From IMG/VR virus record IMGVR_UViG_3300010334_000006, positions 1 to 44,463 of that record: a stretch of DNA of 44,463 bases; one strand, given 5' to 3'. Positions 32,736-41,514 of this stretch are shown one piece after another. The position numbers and the translations under genes were made by a program. The notes beneath the pieces were generated by a model. It was not told the DNA's origin. It made no database searches and was given only the letters and a program-made list of their open reading frames with translations. The stretch comes from a virus. How positions within the stretch are numbered: the first letter of the stretch is position 1; the number at the start of each line of letters is the position of its first letter.

Positions 32736-32993
32736 ATGAAAAAAAACGCAAAGCTAGTAGATCCAGTCAACTACCCCAACTATGGGGACAACGAGGCTAA
32801 AAACCTAAACAAGAAGCCCTGCAAGAAGACTTGCGAGGCTAATGAACCTACTGAGTTCCGTATCGTTTGGGATCACGAAATCAGCCAGAAGATATTTGAG
32901 CTTGAGGCCAAGATCCTCACCTACACACTAATCGGTGCGGCAACTCTATTTGTATCAATCTGCAATCTTTTTGCTTTAATCCTAAACAAGTAA
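32736..32993 (+). CDS. Small C-terminally anchored membrane protein (85 aa)
   Basis: 85 residues from ATG 32736 (leader accaacaATG). A basic N-terminal half with KKPCKKTC and a single hydrophobic helix near the C-terminus (about 60-82). Probably a tail-anchored inner-membrane protein. One-base overlap with the ERF gene. Function unknown. Confidence 0.5.
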   Translation: MKKNAKLVDPVNYPNYGDNEAKNLNKKPCKKTCEANEPTEFRIVWDHEISQKIFELEAKILTYTLIGAATLFVSICNLFALILNK

Positions 32994-33730
32994 TGGAACA
33001 AGAAATCATAGACCTTCCTCAAGTGAAGGCTTATTCCGAGGCTTTAGTATCCGCTATTGGTGAACTATCCAATGTGCCAAAGACTGCATCTAATCCTTAC
33101 TTCAAGTCAAAGTATGCTCCTCTGGATGCAATCGTTGATGCAACTCGACCTGTTCTAGCAAAGCATGGGTTAGCAGTAATGCAACAACCCATCTTCATGG
33201 AGGGAACCGCTGGTGTCGAGACTACAATTCTTCACAAGGAAGGATATAGCACAACCTCTACCCTTCTGCTTCCATTGAAGGATCAGTCCCCACAAGGAGT
33301 GGGATCTGCCATCACCTACGCCCGCCGTTATGCCCTAGCCGCTGTGCTTGGACTTGCGACCGAGGAAGACGATGATGGTAATGTGGGGACTGGTCTTTCT
33401 AAAAAGGAAGAAGCCAAGCCAGCAAAGTCTCCTGTGAGGGAGGTTAGCAAGGAAGACGTTAAGGCCACGGCAACGTGGAAAAACTTGGAGATCACCAACA
33501 TAAAAGAAATTCAAGGCAAGAAGAGCGTGTTCTATTGCGTGGAGTTTGACGGGAAGGCAGAGGCTCTCACGTTTGACAAAAAGCTATTCACTACTGCAAA
33601 TGAATTGTCTTTAGAGAAAGTAGATGCTGGAGTAGCACCAGGGAAGAACGATCCCTCCAAGTGGCAGTTGATCAGTCTTGTTCCTACTAATGGGGCAAAG
33701 GCAAATATCACAACTGATGAAAAAGCCTAA
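32993..33730 (+). CDS. erf-like: ERF-family single-strand annealing protein
   Basis: 245 residues. The ERF core (about 10-130) is clear: NPYFKSKYAPLDAIVDATRPVLAKHGLAVMQ, then GVETTILHKEGYS and SAITYARRYALAAVLGLATEEDDDGN. ERF proteins anneal complementary strands in phage recombination, usually with a 5'-3' exonuclease; the RecB-like nuclease at 147 is the probable partner. The C-terminal 100 residues are a separate domain of unknown role. Starts in a TAATG overlap. Confidence 0.9.
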   Translation: MEQEIIDLPQVKAYSEALVSAIGELSNVPKTASNPYFKSKYAPLDAIVDATRPVLAKHGLAVMQQPIFMEGTAGVETTILHKEGYSTTSTLLLPLKDQSPQGVGSAITYARRYALAAVLGLATEEDDDGNVGTGLSKKEEAKPAKSPVREVSKEDVKATATWKNLEITNIKEIQGKKSVFYCVEFDGKAEALTFDKKLFTTANELSLEKVDAGVAPGKNDPSKWQLISLVPTNGAKANITTDEKA

Positions 33731-34496
33731 ATCCAAGAAAAAGGGGGTGGCGAAAGCCGCCCCCCATATTGGAACAAAATATGAACGCTTCCTCGCAGTA
33801 TCCTGTAGCCACGGAAAGTACGCTGACCCTACTGCAATATCTGCCGTACTTGCCATGCGAGACAAATGGAAGCCGACGATATGTGTGCATCTGGGTGATT
33901 GGTGCGATACCACAGCCTTTAGGTCAGGTGCGGCTGGAAGTAGTGATGAATCGGAGCCAGTTGCCCCAGACATCGACGGAGGAATTGCATTCCTTAGAGA
34001 GCTACGACCAACTCATGTGCTGGACGGAAACCATGAAGACCGCATTCCCAGACTGCTTAATTCAAATAACGCACTCGTCGCATACGCCGCCCAGCAAGCC
34101 ACTAACTTCATTGATGAGTCGTTTGTCAAGATCGGTTGCCGAAGGATTCCTTATACTGGAGTTTTTCAACAGCTTGTTGTGGGAGATGTTACGTTCACTC
34201 ATGGAACAATCTATAATGAAAATGCGGCTAGAGATATGGCAGAGATGTACGGAGGCAAAGTCATTTTTGGTCACACACATCGCTCGCAAATTGGGGAAGG
34301 ACGCACATTCAAAGAAAGCACAGGATATTGCGTGGGGACGCTTACGAGGAGAGGTGAAATGGATTATGCGAAAGCACGGAGAGCAACTCTCGGATGGAGG
34401 CAAGGAATAGCTTATGGAGAGATTAGCCCAAAGGATTCAGCCGTGTGGCTTCTCACTAGAAGCGAGTTTAATCAAGAATGGAGGTTGCCACTATGA
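33717..34496 (+). CDS. Calcineurin-like metallophosphoesterase
   Basis: 259 residues from ATG 33717. Motifs are HLGDW (D61), DGNHED (N105-H106), a mid-protein FTHG and GHTHRS near the C-terminus, the metal-ligand set of calcineurin-like phosphoesterases. The first motif, normally D-x-H, reads C30-S-H32, so one metal ligand may be missing or replaced. It could act on nucleic acid or nucleotides. It follows ERF in the same operon with a 14-base overlap. Confidence 0.75.
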   Translation: MKKPKSKKKGVAKAAPHIGTKYERFLAVSCSHGKYADPTAISAVLAMRDKWKPTICVHLGDWCDTTAFRSGAAGSSDESEPVAPDIDGGIAFLRELRPTHVLDGNHEDRIPRLLNSNNALVAYAAQQATNFIDESFVKIGCRRIPYTGVFQQLVVGDVTFTHGTIYNENAARDMAEMYGGKVIFGHTHRSQIGEGRTFKESTGYCVGTLTRRGEMDYAKARRATLGWRQGIAYGEISPKDSAVWLLTRSEFNQEWRLPL

Positions 34497-34726
34497 GTGC
34501 TAATGAATGGCTTCAAGCTATAAACGAAAAACTTCATCACGAAGTTGATAAAATAGATGAGGATTTTTATTCTGTAAAACAACTTTCAGGAATATGGAAT
34601 CTTAGTAATTCACAAGCCAGCAAGAGGGTATTTGCCCTCAGGGAAAAAGGAATGCTTACTGAAAAAAAATTCAGAATCACAACAGGAAACAAAACTTACC
34701 CAGTATCACACTTCAAATTTAAATGA
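34493..34726 (+). CDS. Small winged-helix-like protein (77 aa)
   Basis: 77 residues from ATG 34493 in an ATGA overlap, with GGAGG 8 bases upstream. The sequence FYSVKQLSGIWNLSNSQASKRVFALREKGMLTEKKFRI then a beta hairpin resembles a winged helix-turn-helix DNA-binding domain. Probably a small transcription or replication regulator. Confidence 0.5.
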   Translation: MSANEWLQAINEKLHHEVDKIDEDFYSVKQLSGIWNLSNSQASKRVFALREKGMLTEKKFRITTGNKTYPVSHFKFK

Positions 34727-34929
34727 AAAAACTAGCTAACGAATACACTATTGAATCGGACTTCAGCATTCTTGCTGGCCCTTATTCCTCAATTAACCCA
34801 GAGGAGTTGAGATGGCTACAAAATGTGGTTGCTGACATGAAGTCTGGAAACATTGAATATAAAGTTTCTAAAATAGAAGGGGAATACTATGTTCAAAGGA
34901 AGGGAATGATTGTTACAAAACGCAAATGA
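34723..34929 (+). CDS. Hypothetical protein (68 aa)
   Basis: Not recognised. 68 residues, mixed charge, with a helical middle and beta end (EGEYYVQRKGMIVTKRK). ATGA-type overlaps on both sides tie it to its neighbours. Confidence 0.5.
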   Translation: MKKLANEYTIESDFSILAGPYSSINPEELRWLQNVVADMKSGNIEYKVSKIEGEYYVQRKGMIVTKRK

Positions 34930-35000
34930 ACACACTAATCGTATGCGTTTTTTCCATAATTACCTTTTACATAATATTCAATATGTTTAGACCAAGATGA
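34926..35000 (+). CDS. Tiny membrane peptide (24 aa)
   Basis: 24 residues: a single hydrophobic segment from residue 3 to 20 and a basic end (RPR). Both its start and stop overlap neighbours as ATGA, which makes translational coupling and a real gene likely. Role unknown. Confidence 0.5.
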   Translation: MNTLIVCVFSIITFYIIFNMFRPR

Positions 35001-35302
35001 AATTTAAATCACTTGGACAAGTAGAAATCAATGGTGAAAAATGGCAAGTAGGTTATGGACACCCAGGATTCACCGATGGACAAATGGATGACGGAGTGTG
35101 CGACTACGCAAAGCGAAGGATCACCATCAATCGTGGATGCTCTCGCAGTCTCTTGTCTGTGCTGGCACATGAGGCAATCCATGCTCGACTACCTGACATA
35201 TCAGAAGAAGCTGTTAATACAACAGGAGAACTTATTAGTGAAATATATGATCTATTTTCCAAACAACCTACCAGACATGGACGAGGAGGAACCGTGGTAT
35301 GA
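34997..35302 (+). CDS. HExxH metalloprotein (101 aa)
   Basis: 101 residues. HEAIH at 58-62 is a zinc-metallopeptidase motif, preceded by SLLSVLA and followed by LPDISEEAVNTTGELISEIY, where E71 or E78 could be the third ligand. This is a known small phage type with SprT/ImmA-like features; no membrane segment. Substrate unknown. ATGA overlap with the tiny membrane peptide and with the next gene. Confidence 0.6.
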   Translation: MKFKSLGQVEINGEKWQVGYGHPGFTDGQMDDGVCDYAKRRITINRGCSRSLLSVLAHEAIHARLPDISEEAVNTTGELISEIYDLFSKQPTRHGRGGTVV

Positions 35303-35517
35303 CACAGAAGACGATGAATAGCGTGGATTATTTTAACGAGTGGTATGACCGAGTGGGAGTACGCACATTCAGCAAGGCTGTTGATCAGCATAGGGATTAT
35401 ATGAGCATGGCATTCCTAGCAGGATGGTATGCCCATGACAGGAACGATGACTCTAAGGCAGAGCTTTTGGAGCAACTTAGGAGAGTCAAGGACGAGCTTA
35501 ATTGCCGAATACCATGA
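35299..35517 (+). CDS. Hypothetical protein (72 aa)
   Basis: Not recognised. 72 residues, helical and charged: YFNEWYDRVGVRTFSK and AELLEQLRRVKDEL. GGAGG 9 bases before ATG. Coupled to the Cys-rich gene by a 4-base overlap. Confidence 0.5.
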   Translation: MTQKTMNSVDYFNEWYDRVGVRTFSKAVDQHRDYMSMAFLAGWYAHDRNDDSKAELLEQLRRVKDELNCRIP

Positions 35518-36176
35518 GCATTTTAAAGTTATCTAGGGAGGATCAAGTTCCCCCAGGCAATTACCGATTTACTGTACCAGAGACAGGCTATCGGATTGCC
35601 GACATCCACACTCTACAAGAACTTTACGACAAGGTAGAGCAACATTACCGAGACAACAACATTCCCCTCCCCGACCAATGGAAAGAGTTGGTGGTAGATC
35701 AACTCTGCCGCCAACTCCCTGAGGGATGGTGTTATTACTCTGATGGAAAGGAATATAAGGGCAATGCGTCCTTGCTTTCATTTGACAATATATTGAAGGG
35801 AATCACTAGCTTGTCTGCATTAGCTACAGAAGCGGCATCTGGTGGCGACCCATTTGTTGATCAGAATGAAGCAGAGCAAAGGGCTAAAATATGCTCAAGA
35901 TGTTATTACAACCAAAAGAGTAGTTTCTGTATGGGATGCGGAGGTGCTAGAATGATATTAGATATGGTTGGAAAAGTTAAGGGCGGCAGGACTACTACAT
36001 TAGATTATATGCTTCAGAACTGCGGAATTTGTGGATGTAGGAATGATGCGATTGTTCATGTCAAGAAAAATATCTTGCTAAAAGGCGAGAAAGAAGAGAC
36101 AACTAACAAGCGTCCAGATTGGTGTTGGCTTAAAGCCGATAACTTATCTGAAGCATCCTCTCAACTTCATCTATGA
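35514..36176 (+). CDS. Cysteine-rich (zinc-binding) protein (220 aa)
   Basis: 220 residues from ATG 35514. An N-terminal region (about 1-110) with no clear family, then CSRC, CMGCGG, CGICGC and a late C, forming two zinc-ribbon-like units (about 125-185). The pattern R-x-x-I-C-x-x-C...C-x-x-C-G-C is shared with the 86-residue protein at 21344. Immediately upstream of the portal (ATGA overlap), so an assembly or packaging-linked role is possible. Confidence 0.55.
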   Translation: MSILKLSREDQVPPGNYRFTVPETGYRIADIHTLQELYDKVEQHYRDNNIPLPDQWKELVVDQLCRQLPEGWCYYSDGKEYKGNASLLSFDNILKGITSLSALATEAASGGDPFVDQNEAEQRAKICSRCYYNQKSSFCMGCGGARMILDMVGKVKGGRTTTLDYMLQNCGICGCRNDAIVHVKKNILLKGEKEETTNKRPDWCWLKADNLSEASSQLHL

Positions 36177-38401
36177 CAAATAATACCAATCAGCCATACG
36201 GCCTCCTAGACCTCGACGAGAATGAGGTTCCCAAAACGAGGGTGCAGGATGCAGGTTCTGCTAGGGCTATGCTCTACACGCTGATTGATGACGACCAACT
36301 AGCATCCTATCGCAGATCGCAGATTCAGGGTCAGATTGATGGCAATGCTCCATTTAACGACACCCAACTCAAGGAGATGGGGCAAGGAGATAGAATCAAT
36401 GTGAACTGGGGTCATGCTGAAGCCAAAGTTGAAGCGGCAGTAATCCCTTATTTTGACATCCTAACTAGCGTTGGGAACTATGCCACAGTCAAGACCAAGT
36501 ACGGAAAGGACGTGGGCAAGCGAGAGGAATGGTCTCGTATCATCACAGAAGAATTTCATAGGCTCCTAGATAAGACAAATCCCAACTTTATCTTACAACA
36601 TCAAGTAGCTCACAAGCAGTTAGTAATTCATGGTCAGGCTTGTATGTTCTGGTCAGATTCTATGGACTTTAAGGCGAAGGCGGTTGAGCCTTGGCAGTTG
36701 ATCGTCCCCAAGGGAAGTACGGTTGATTGGCAGAACTGGGAGTTCTGTTATGTGCTAGACGATATGTATACGGAGGAGCTTTACCGATACATTGAGAATG
36801 AAGATGCCGCCTCTAGGGGAGGATGGGATGTTGAGGAGTGTAAGGAAGCTATCATGCAAGCCAAGATTGACGAGCAAGATCAACGCCGTCCTTGGGAGTG
36901 GTATCAGAAAGAGTTCAAGAATAATGCTCTCTACTACTCATATGCCAAGAGCAAGATCATCAAGGTAGCTCATATGTATGTGAGGGAATACGATGGACGC
37001 ATTTCTCATTATGTTTTTGATCGACTTAACTCCACGGAGTTCCTCTGCGCCAAGGAGTCATGCTACAAGAGCTTCAGCAACGCCTTCACAATCTTTCTAA
37101 ATGGCGTAGGTAATGGTTATTACCACGGAGTGAGGGGTCTTGGTCAGAAAGTTTACAAGTACGCACAAGCGATGGATCGCATCAACAACGCTCTCCTTGA
37201 GGGAGTGATTGTGGATAGTGCAGTGATGATACAGCCGCAATCAGCTAAAGATGCTGAGTCGCTGAAGTCAGTTCAGATCGGGCCTTATCGAATCCTTCCC
37301 CCTGGCATGAACTTTGTGCAGGTCGGAACTACCTCTAAGCTGTCTGGAGCTATGCAGGTTGCTCAAATGTTCCAAGGGCAAGAGAGCGATGATATTGGTA
37401 GCTTCATGCCTTCTGTGGCGGGAGGTCGAAAGAAGAGCAACAAGGAAGTGGAAGCGGAGATCGGTGAAAAGAGCCGATTGACCAACACTCGTGCTGAAAT
37501 CTATTTGCAAGCCCTTGATACTCATTATCGTGAAGTATATCGTAGGGCATCTAATCCAAACATTGTTGAGGAAGATCATGGAGGGTTGGAATCCTTGGCA
37601 TTCCAAGAGGCTTGCATGAATCGTGGAGTCCCTGCTGGTGCAATGCTTGACATTGAGAGCGTGAAGGCCACTCGCAGTATTGGACAGGGAAGCTCTGCGG
37701 CTCGTATGCAAGCAATGGAGCTTATTGGTCAATACCTGCCACAACTCCCAGAGAGCAATCGTAAGCGTGTTATTAACGCAAACATTGCGGCTATTGCAGG
37801 TCAGACAGGGGTGGACACCTTTGGTATTCCTGATGAGGACAAGCCAGATGGTCAGAACCTATCGGTGGCAAGTTTGGAGAATAATGCGTTCCAATCTGGA
37901 GGTCAGGTATTGATTGATCCAGATCAGAATCACTTTGTTCACCTCACTGTTCACCTTCAGTATTGCGGTGGAATTGTGCAAGCCGTTCAGAACAAGCAGG
38001 AAGATCCTCGTAAGGCGGCAATGACCATGCAAGCGGCTATTCCGCACATCCTCACTCACCTCAAGTATCTTGAAGAAGATCCTACTCGTAAGGAGCAGTT
38101 TGAGAATCTGAATGAGCAGACTTCTGAGTTGATGAAGATTGCTGATCAGTTGAATAAGATGGCAGAGCAGATTCAAGAGCAAGAGATGGCGCAACAGCAA
38201 CAAGGTCAGGGAGCGCAAGATCCTAAAACGATGGTTGCCATGAATAAGATTCAGCTTGACCGAGCCAAGTTCCAGAATGACGCTCAGATCAAACAGGCCA
38301 AGGCACAGCACCAGATGATGCTCCAAGATCGCAAGACGGCCCAAAGATTGATGATTGACAAAGTAAAGTTAGCAAGCAAGTATTCAAGCATCGCCCCATA
38401 A
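36173..38401 (+). CDS. Portal protein
   Basis: 742 residues, the size of podovirus (P22/T7-class) portals. It begins with a polar N-terminus, then a helical wing region, a stem with alternating hydrophobics, and a glutamine/alanine-rich C-terminal helix (about 650-742, QEQEMAQQQQGQ and many K/Q) typical of a barrel. It lies between the Cys-rich gene and assembly genes, and shares the block with TerL and scaffold. It forms the DNA entry ring of the head. Confidence 0.7.
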   Translation: MTNNTNQPYGLLDLDENEVPKTRVQDAGSARAMLYTLIDDDQLASYRRSQIQGQIDGNAPFNDTQLKEMGQGDRINVNWGHAEAKVEAAVIPYFDILTSVGNYATVKTKYGKDVGKREEWSRIITEEFHRLLDKTNPNFILQHQVAHKQLVIHGQACMFWSDSMDFKAKAVEPWQLIVPKGSTVDWQNWEFCYVLDDMYTEELYRYIENEDAASRGGWDVEECKEAIMQAKIDEQDQRRPWEWYQKEFKNNALYYSYAKSKIIKVAHMYVREYDGRISHYVFDRLNSTEFLCAKESCYKSFSNAFTIFLNGVGNGYYHGVRGLGQKVYKYAQAMDRINNALLEGVIVDSAVMIQPQSAKDAESLKSVQIGPYRILPPGMNFVQVGTTSKLSGAMQVAQMFQGQESDDIGSFMPSVAGGRKKSNKEVEAEIGEKSRLTNTRAEIYLQALDTHYREVYRRASNPNIVEEDHGGLESLAFQEACMNRGVPAGAMLDIESVKATRSIGQGSSAARMQAMELIGQYLPQLPESNRKRVINANIAAIAGQTGVDTFGIPDEDKPDGQNLSVASLENNAFQSGGQVLIDPDQNHFVHLTVHLQYCGGIVQAVQNKQEDPRKAAMTMQAAIPHILTHLKYLEEDPTRKEQFENLNEQTSELMKIADQLNKMAEQIQEQEMAQQQQGQGAQDPKTMVAMNKIQLDRAKFQNDAQIKQAKAQHQMMLQDRKTAQRLMIDKVKLASKYSSIAP

Positions 38402-38419
38402 ACCAACCTAAATAAAACA

Positions 38420-38755
38420 ATGACAACACAAAGCGGGAGTAATGACCCTGCCACGATAGAGTCGCTACGCAATCGTGTAGCATCCCTCACCGCAGTAATA
38501 TATTCTGCGATAAATGAAGATACCTCGTCGTTAGCATCACGCTACATGGATGAGAAAATGAAGAACATGGATATTGAGGATCGCTTCCTAGCTGGCAAGA
38601 CAGAGGCCACGGAGCAGATCATCAGCCTTATCTACGAGAAATACTATTTGCTTAACCGCACTTTCCACGGCAAGGACAGCGATCAGGCACTAACCTTCAA
38701 GAACTTGATTCATTCCATTAGGGATATTCAGCACGACGATTTGAACAATGTCTAA
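38420..38755 (+). CDS. Hypothetical protein (111 aa)
   Basis: Not recognised. 111 residues, helical (FLAGKTEATEQIISLIYEKYY). Similar short helical genes often lie between portal and scaffold of podoviruses. Leader aaaacaATG. Overlaps the ATP-grasp gene by 8 bases. Confidence 0.5.
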   Translation: MTTQSGSNDPATIESLRNRVASLTAVIYSAINEDTSSLASRYMDEKMKNMDIEDRFLAGKTEATEQIISLIYEKYYLLNRTFHGKDSDQALTFKNLIHSIRDIQHDDLNNV

Positions 38756-40028
38756 GTGTTTAGTAATAGATCACGGCTTGTTTTCTGCATTTGCAGAGCG
38801 ATTGGCTGAAGAGCATGAGGTGAGATACTTCGTTCCTTTTAACGAGAAGTCGTTCCCGATACCTGGCCCTGCGTTTATTGGAGAGGGACTTAATGGAGTA
38901 GAGCGAGTCAATAGCTGGGAGGAAAACCTAGATGTGGATTTCGTTGTGATTCCAGATGTGGGATTCATGTATCTCGCAGAGCATATCCGATCCCTTGGCA
39001 TCCCTGTATGGGCGGCTGGGCTAGGAGAGAAGCTGGAAGTTCAGAGGTGGAGGGCAAAGGAAACCATGAGGGAGCTTGGCTTGCCTGTGGGTAAGTGCGC
39101 TCTCGTTACTGGAATGCCAGCCCTGCGTGAATACCTAGAGAACAACGATGAGGTTTATGTCAAGATTAGTGGCTTCCGAGGACTAGCGGAAACCTTCTAC
39201 GCCCCATCATGGAAGCTGGCAGAACCTCGTGTGAACGAGTTGTGGGACGCTCTAGGAGGTCTTTGCAACATCTTCCCGTTCATCATAGAGCATAAGGTGG
39301 AGAGCGTTGTGGAGGCAGGATATGACGGCTTCTGCATTGATGGGAAATTCCCCTCCACTTGCTTGACTGGCGTTGAGGTGAAGGATTGCGGCTATGTGGG
39401 ATGCGTGAGGGACTATGCTGATCTTTCCGAGCCTGTGAAGATCGTCAACGAGAAGCTGGCTCCCTTCATGGAGGAGGCCAAGTATCGTCAATGGTTCAGC
39501 ACCGAGATCCGAGTTACAGACGAAGGAACCCCTTATCTGATTGATCTCACCACCCGTTGCCCTGCTCCGCCTTCTGCCCTTGTTTGGGAGATGGTGGATA
39601 ACGTGGGCGAGATCGTAGAGGCTGGAGCCAATGGTGAGCTTGTTGATCCTGTCTGGAGAGCCAAGTATGGTGCGCTGGCTATCATCAAGTCATCATTTGC
39701 AGAGGAGCGATCCTTACCAGTATCCGTTGATCCAAAGGTAGAGAGGTGGATCAAGTGGCGTAATGCTTGCCGTATTGAAGATACAACCTACATCATACCC
39801 ACCCTTGGTGTTAGGATGTGCGAGGTGGGAGACTGCATTGGAATTGGCGACACGATGGAGGAAGCTATCAAGAATTGCCAAGAACACGCTGAAGGAGTGA
39901 GGGGGTTTGATATTAAAGTCAATACTGACGCTCTTCCTGCCGCATTAAAAGAGATTGAAAACGCCGAGGAAAATGACATTATCTTCACGGAAGATGCCCT
40001 TCCTAAAATGAAAGACCTACTAGACTAA
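38748..40028 (+). CDS. ATP-grasp / PurD-like ligase
   Basis: 426 residues. An N-terminal pre-ATP-grasp region (about 1-105), then a nucleotide-binding pattern with VYVKISGFRG, IIEHKVESVVEAGYDGFCIDG, a catalytic acidic stretch near TEIRVTDEGTPYLIDLTTRCPAPP, and a C-terminal lid similar to glycinamide-ribonucleotide synthetase (PurD). ATP-grasp enzymes join carboxylates to amines through acyl-phosphates. Its place between portal and scaffold is unusual for a metabolic enzyme. Purine supply or modification of a virion or DNA component are possible; none is shown. Confidence 0.65.
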   Translation: MSKCLVIDHGLFSAFAERLAEEHEVRYFVPFNEKSFPIPGPAFIGEGLNGVERVNSWEENLDVDFVVIPDVGFMYLAEHIRSLGIPVWAAGLGEKLEVQRWRAKETMRELGLPVGKCALVTGMPALREYLENNDEVYVKISGFRGLAETFYAPSWKLAEPRVNELWDALGGLCNIFPFIIEHKVESVVEAGYDGFCIDGKFPSTCLTGVEVKDCGYVGCVRDYADLSEPVKIVNEKLAPFMEEAKYRQWFSTEIRVTDEGTPYLIDLTTRCPAPPSALVWEMVDNVGEIVEAGANGELVDPVWRAKYGALAIIKSSFAEERSLPVSVDPKVERWIKWRNACRIEDTTYIIPTLGVRMCEVGDCIGIGDTMEEAIKNCQEHAEGVRGFDIKVNTDALPAALKEIENAEENDIIFTEDALPKMKDLLD

Positions 40029-40032
40029 AACA

Positions 40033-40311
40033 ATGAACCTATCTGAATGGAGATCCAACGTGGATCTAGCTATTGAACTCAAGAAGCTCCTTGAGAACCC
40101 TGTAATGAAACACGCCTTGTCAGTCGTTGATAATCTTTCAATGGCTAAAACATTAGGAAATGGGGCTGGACTTATTCAGCAAGCAAACAATGCTCACGTT
40201 CTCTTTGGCTATGATAGCGGAAGGGCATCTATCATTAACGATCTATACATCTTGGCAGAAGTGCCAGAGGAGCAAGTCAACATTGAGCCTACCTACACTA
40301 GCGAATTTTAA
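40033..40311 (+). CDS. Hypothetical protein (92 aa)
   Basis: Not recognised. 92 residues, helical, with AIELKKLLENPVMKHAL and GYDSGRASIINDLY. The R/D/G-rich segment resembles small proteins found beside podovirus portal genes. Leader aaaacaATG. Precedes the scaffold candidate by 3 bases. Confidence 0.5.
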   Translation: MNLSEWRSNVDLAIELKKLLENPVMKHALSVVDNLSMAKTLGNGAGLIQQANNAHVLFGYDSGRASIINDLYILAEVPEEQVNIEPTYTSEF

Positions 40312-40314
40312 CAT

Positions 40315-41514
40315 ATGGACACACCACAACCAACAACACCCGTAGCAACCATCCCTGCTGAACCGATCCCTACCTCCCCTGCGGAGCGTCCTAGTGATCT
40401 GTCCCAGCTATCACGCCAACTGAAGAACAAGCCAAATCTGCCCAAGGTAGATTACAAGAACCTCGCAGAGATCCCCGATGTGGGGACGAAGGAGGTAGCT
40501 CCTGCTCCTGCTGGTATTGACGTAGTGCCAGAGCAGTCTGTGCAGGACTTCCTCAAGAGCATTGAAGAGAAGAAGAATACTGGCCCGATTGAGGAATCTC
40601 CCAAGGAGGAGGCAAAGGTAGAGTCACAAGCTGATAGCCTGGATCTATCCGATCTAGACCTATCAAAAGACCCAGAGCCAGTTGAAGAGAAGCCCAAGAA
40701 GAAGAGCAAGGAGGATAACCTAGCAGAACTCCGCAAGAAGGCAGAGGCGGCAGAGTTTGAAATCAAGAGCCGAGACGAGAAGCTGGCTGAATATCAGAAG
40801 AGGGCAGATGAGCTAGAGGCAGAGCTAGAGCGTACTGCTTTTGAGCGTAGCCCCAAGTTCCGTGATAAGTTCCAAGCCCCTTACGAGGCGGCTATCCAGC
40901 AAGCTACTGAGTGGGCTAATGAGTATGCCTCTGATCCTGCTATTGCAGAGAAGGCTCTCTCGCTAAAGGGCAAGGAGCGTATTGAGTTTATTGACGAGAA
41001 CTTTGGAGGAGGAGCGGCATCTGCCCAGTTCCTATCTCTCATCAATGACGCTGACAGCAAGCGAGGCGCATTGGAAGCCGCAATGACCAACCACAAGGAA
41101 ACTGCATCTACGCTTATGCAAGATGAGGAGCGTAGTCGCCAGCAGACTACTGATAAGATCAACAAAAACTTTGAGAGGGTAGCACAGCACCTTGCAAGCA
41201 AGTCTGACTTCTTCCGCAAGGGAGATGACGATGATCATAACAAGGTGGTTGATGAGCGTATTAGTGCGGCTCGTAACATCCTCATGGGAACTGCTTCCGA
41301 GAACGACATGATGGTAACTCCTTTCCTTGCTGTGATTGCCAAGGATGCGGTTGCCGAGAATGCCAAGCTGAAAGCTGAACTTGCCAAGTATAAGGCTAGG
41401 GTGGCGAAGGATTCGGCAGTTAGCCCATCGCCTCGCAGGGGAACTAGCGACACCAACGAGACTACTGGCAAGCCCAAGGGGGCAATGGATTCTATTCGAT
41501 CCTACTTCCGATAA
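40315..41514 (+). CDS. Scaffolding-like protein
   Basis: 399 residues, acidic, Pro/Ser/Glu-rich N-terminus (about 1-130), a coiled coil (about 140-180, KKAEAAEFEIKSRDEKLAEYQKRADELEAELE), a helical core and a second coiled coil near 340-365, with a basic C-terminus (GAMDSIRSYFR) like the capsid-binding end of phage scaffolds. Its place between portal and TerL supports a scaffold role, though the capsid gene is 16 kb away. Confidence 0.6.
   Translation: MDTPQPTTPVATIPAEPIPTSPAERPSDLSQLSRQLKNKPNLPKVDYKNLAEIPDVGTKEVAPAPAGIDVVPEQSVQDFLKSIEEKKNTGPIEESPKEEAKVESQADSLDLSDLDLSKDPEPVEEKPKKKSKEDNLAELRKKAEAAEFEIKSRDEKLAEYQKRADELEAELERTAFERSPKFRDKFQAPYEAAIQQATEWANEYASDPAIAEKALSLKGKERIEFIDENFGGGAASAQFLSLINDADSKRGALEAAMTNHKETASTLMQDEERSRQQTTDKINKNFERVAQHLASKSDFFRKGDDDDHNKVVDERISAARNILMGTASENDMMVTPFLAVIAKDAVAENAKLKAELAKYKARVAKDSAVSPSPRRGTSDTNETTGKPKGAMDSIRSYFR

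Noticed and set aside
33769-34410. 213-codon open frame inside the metallophosphoesterase gene
   Set aside because: The protein has no natural composition or motifs, while the overlapping frame has the full phosphoesterase motif set. No Shine-Dalgarno precedes it.
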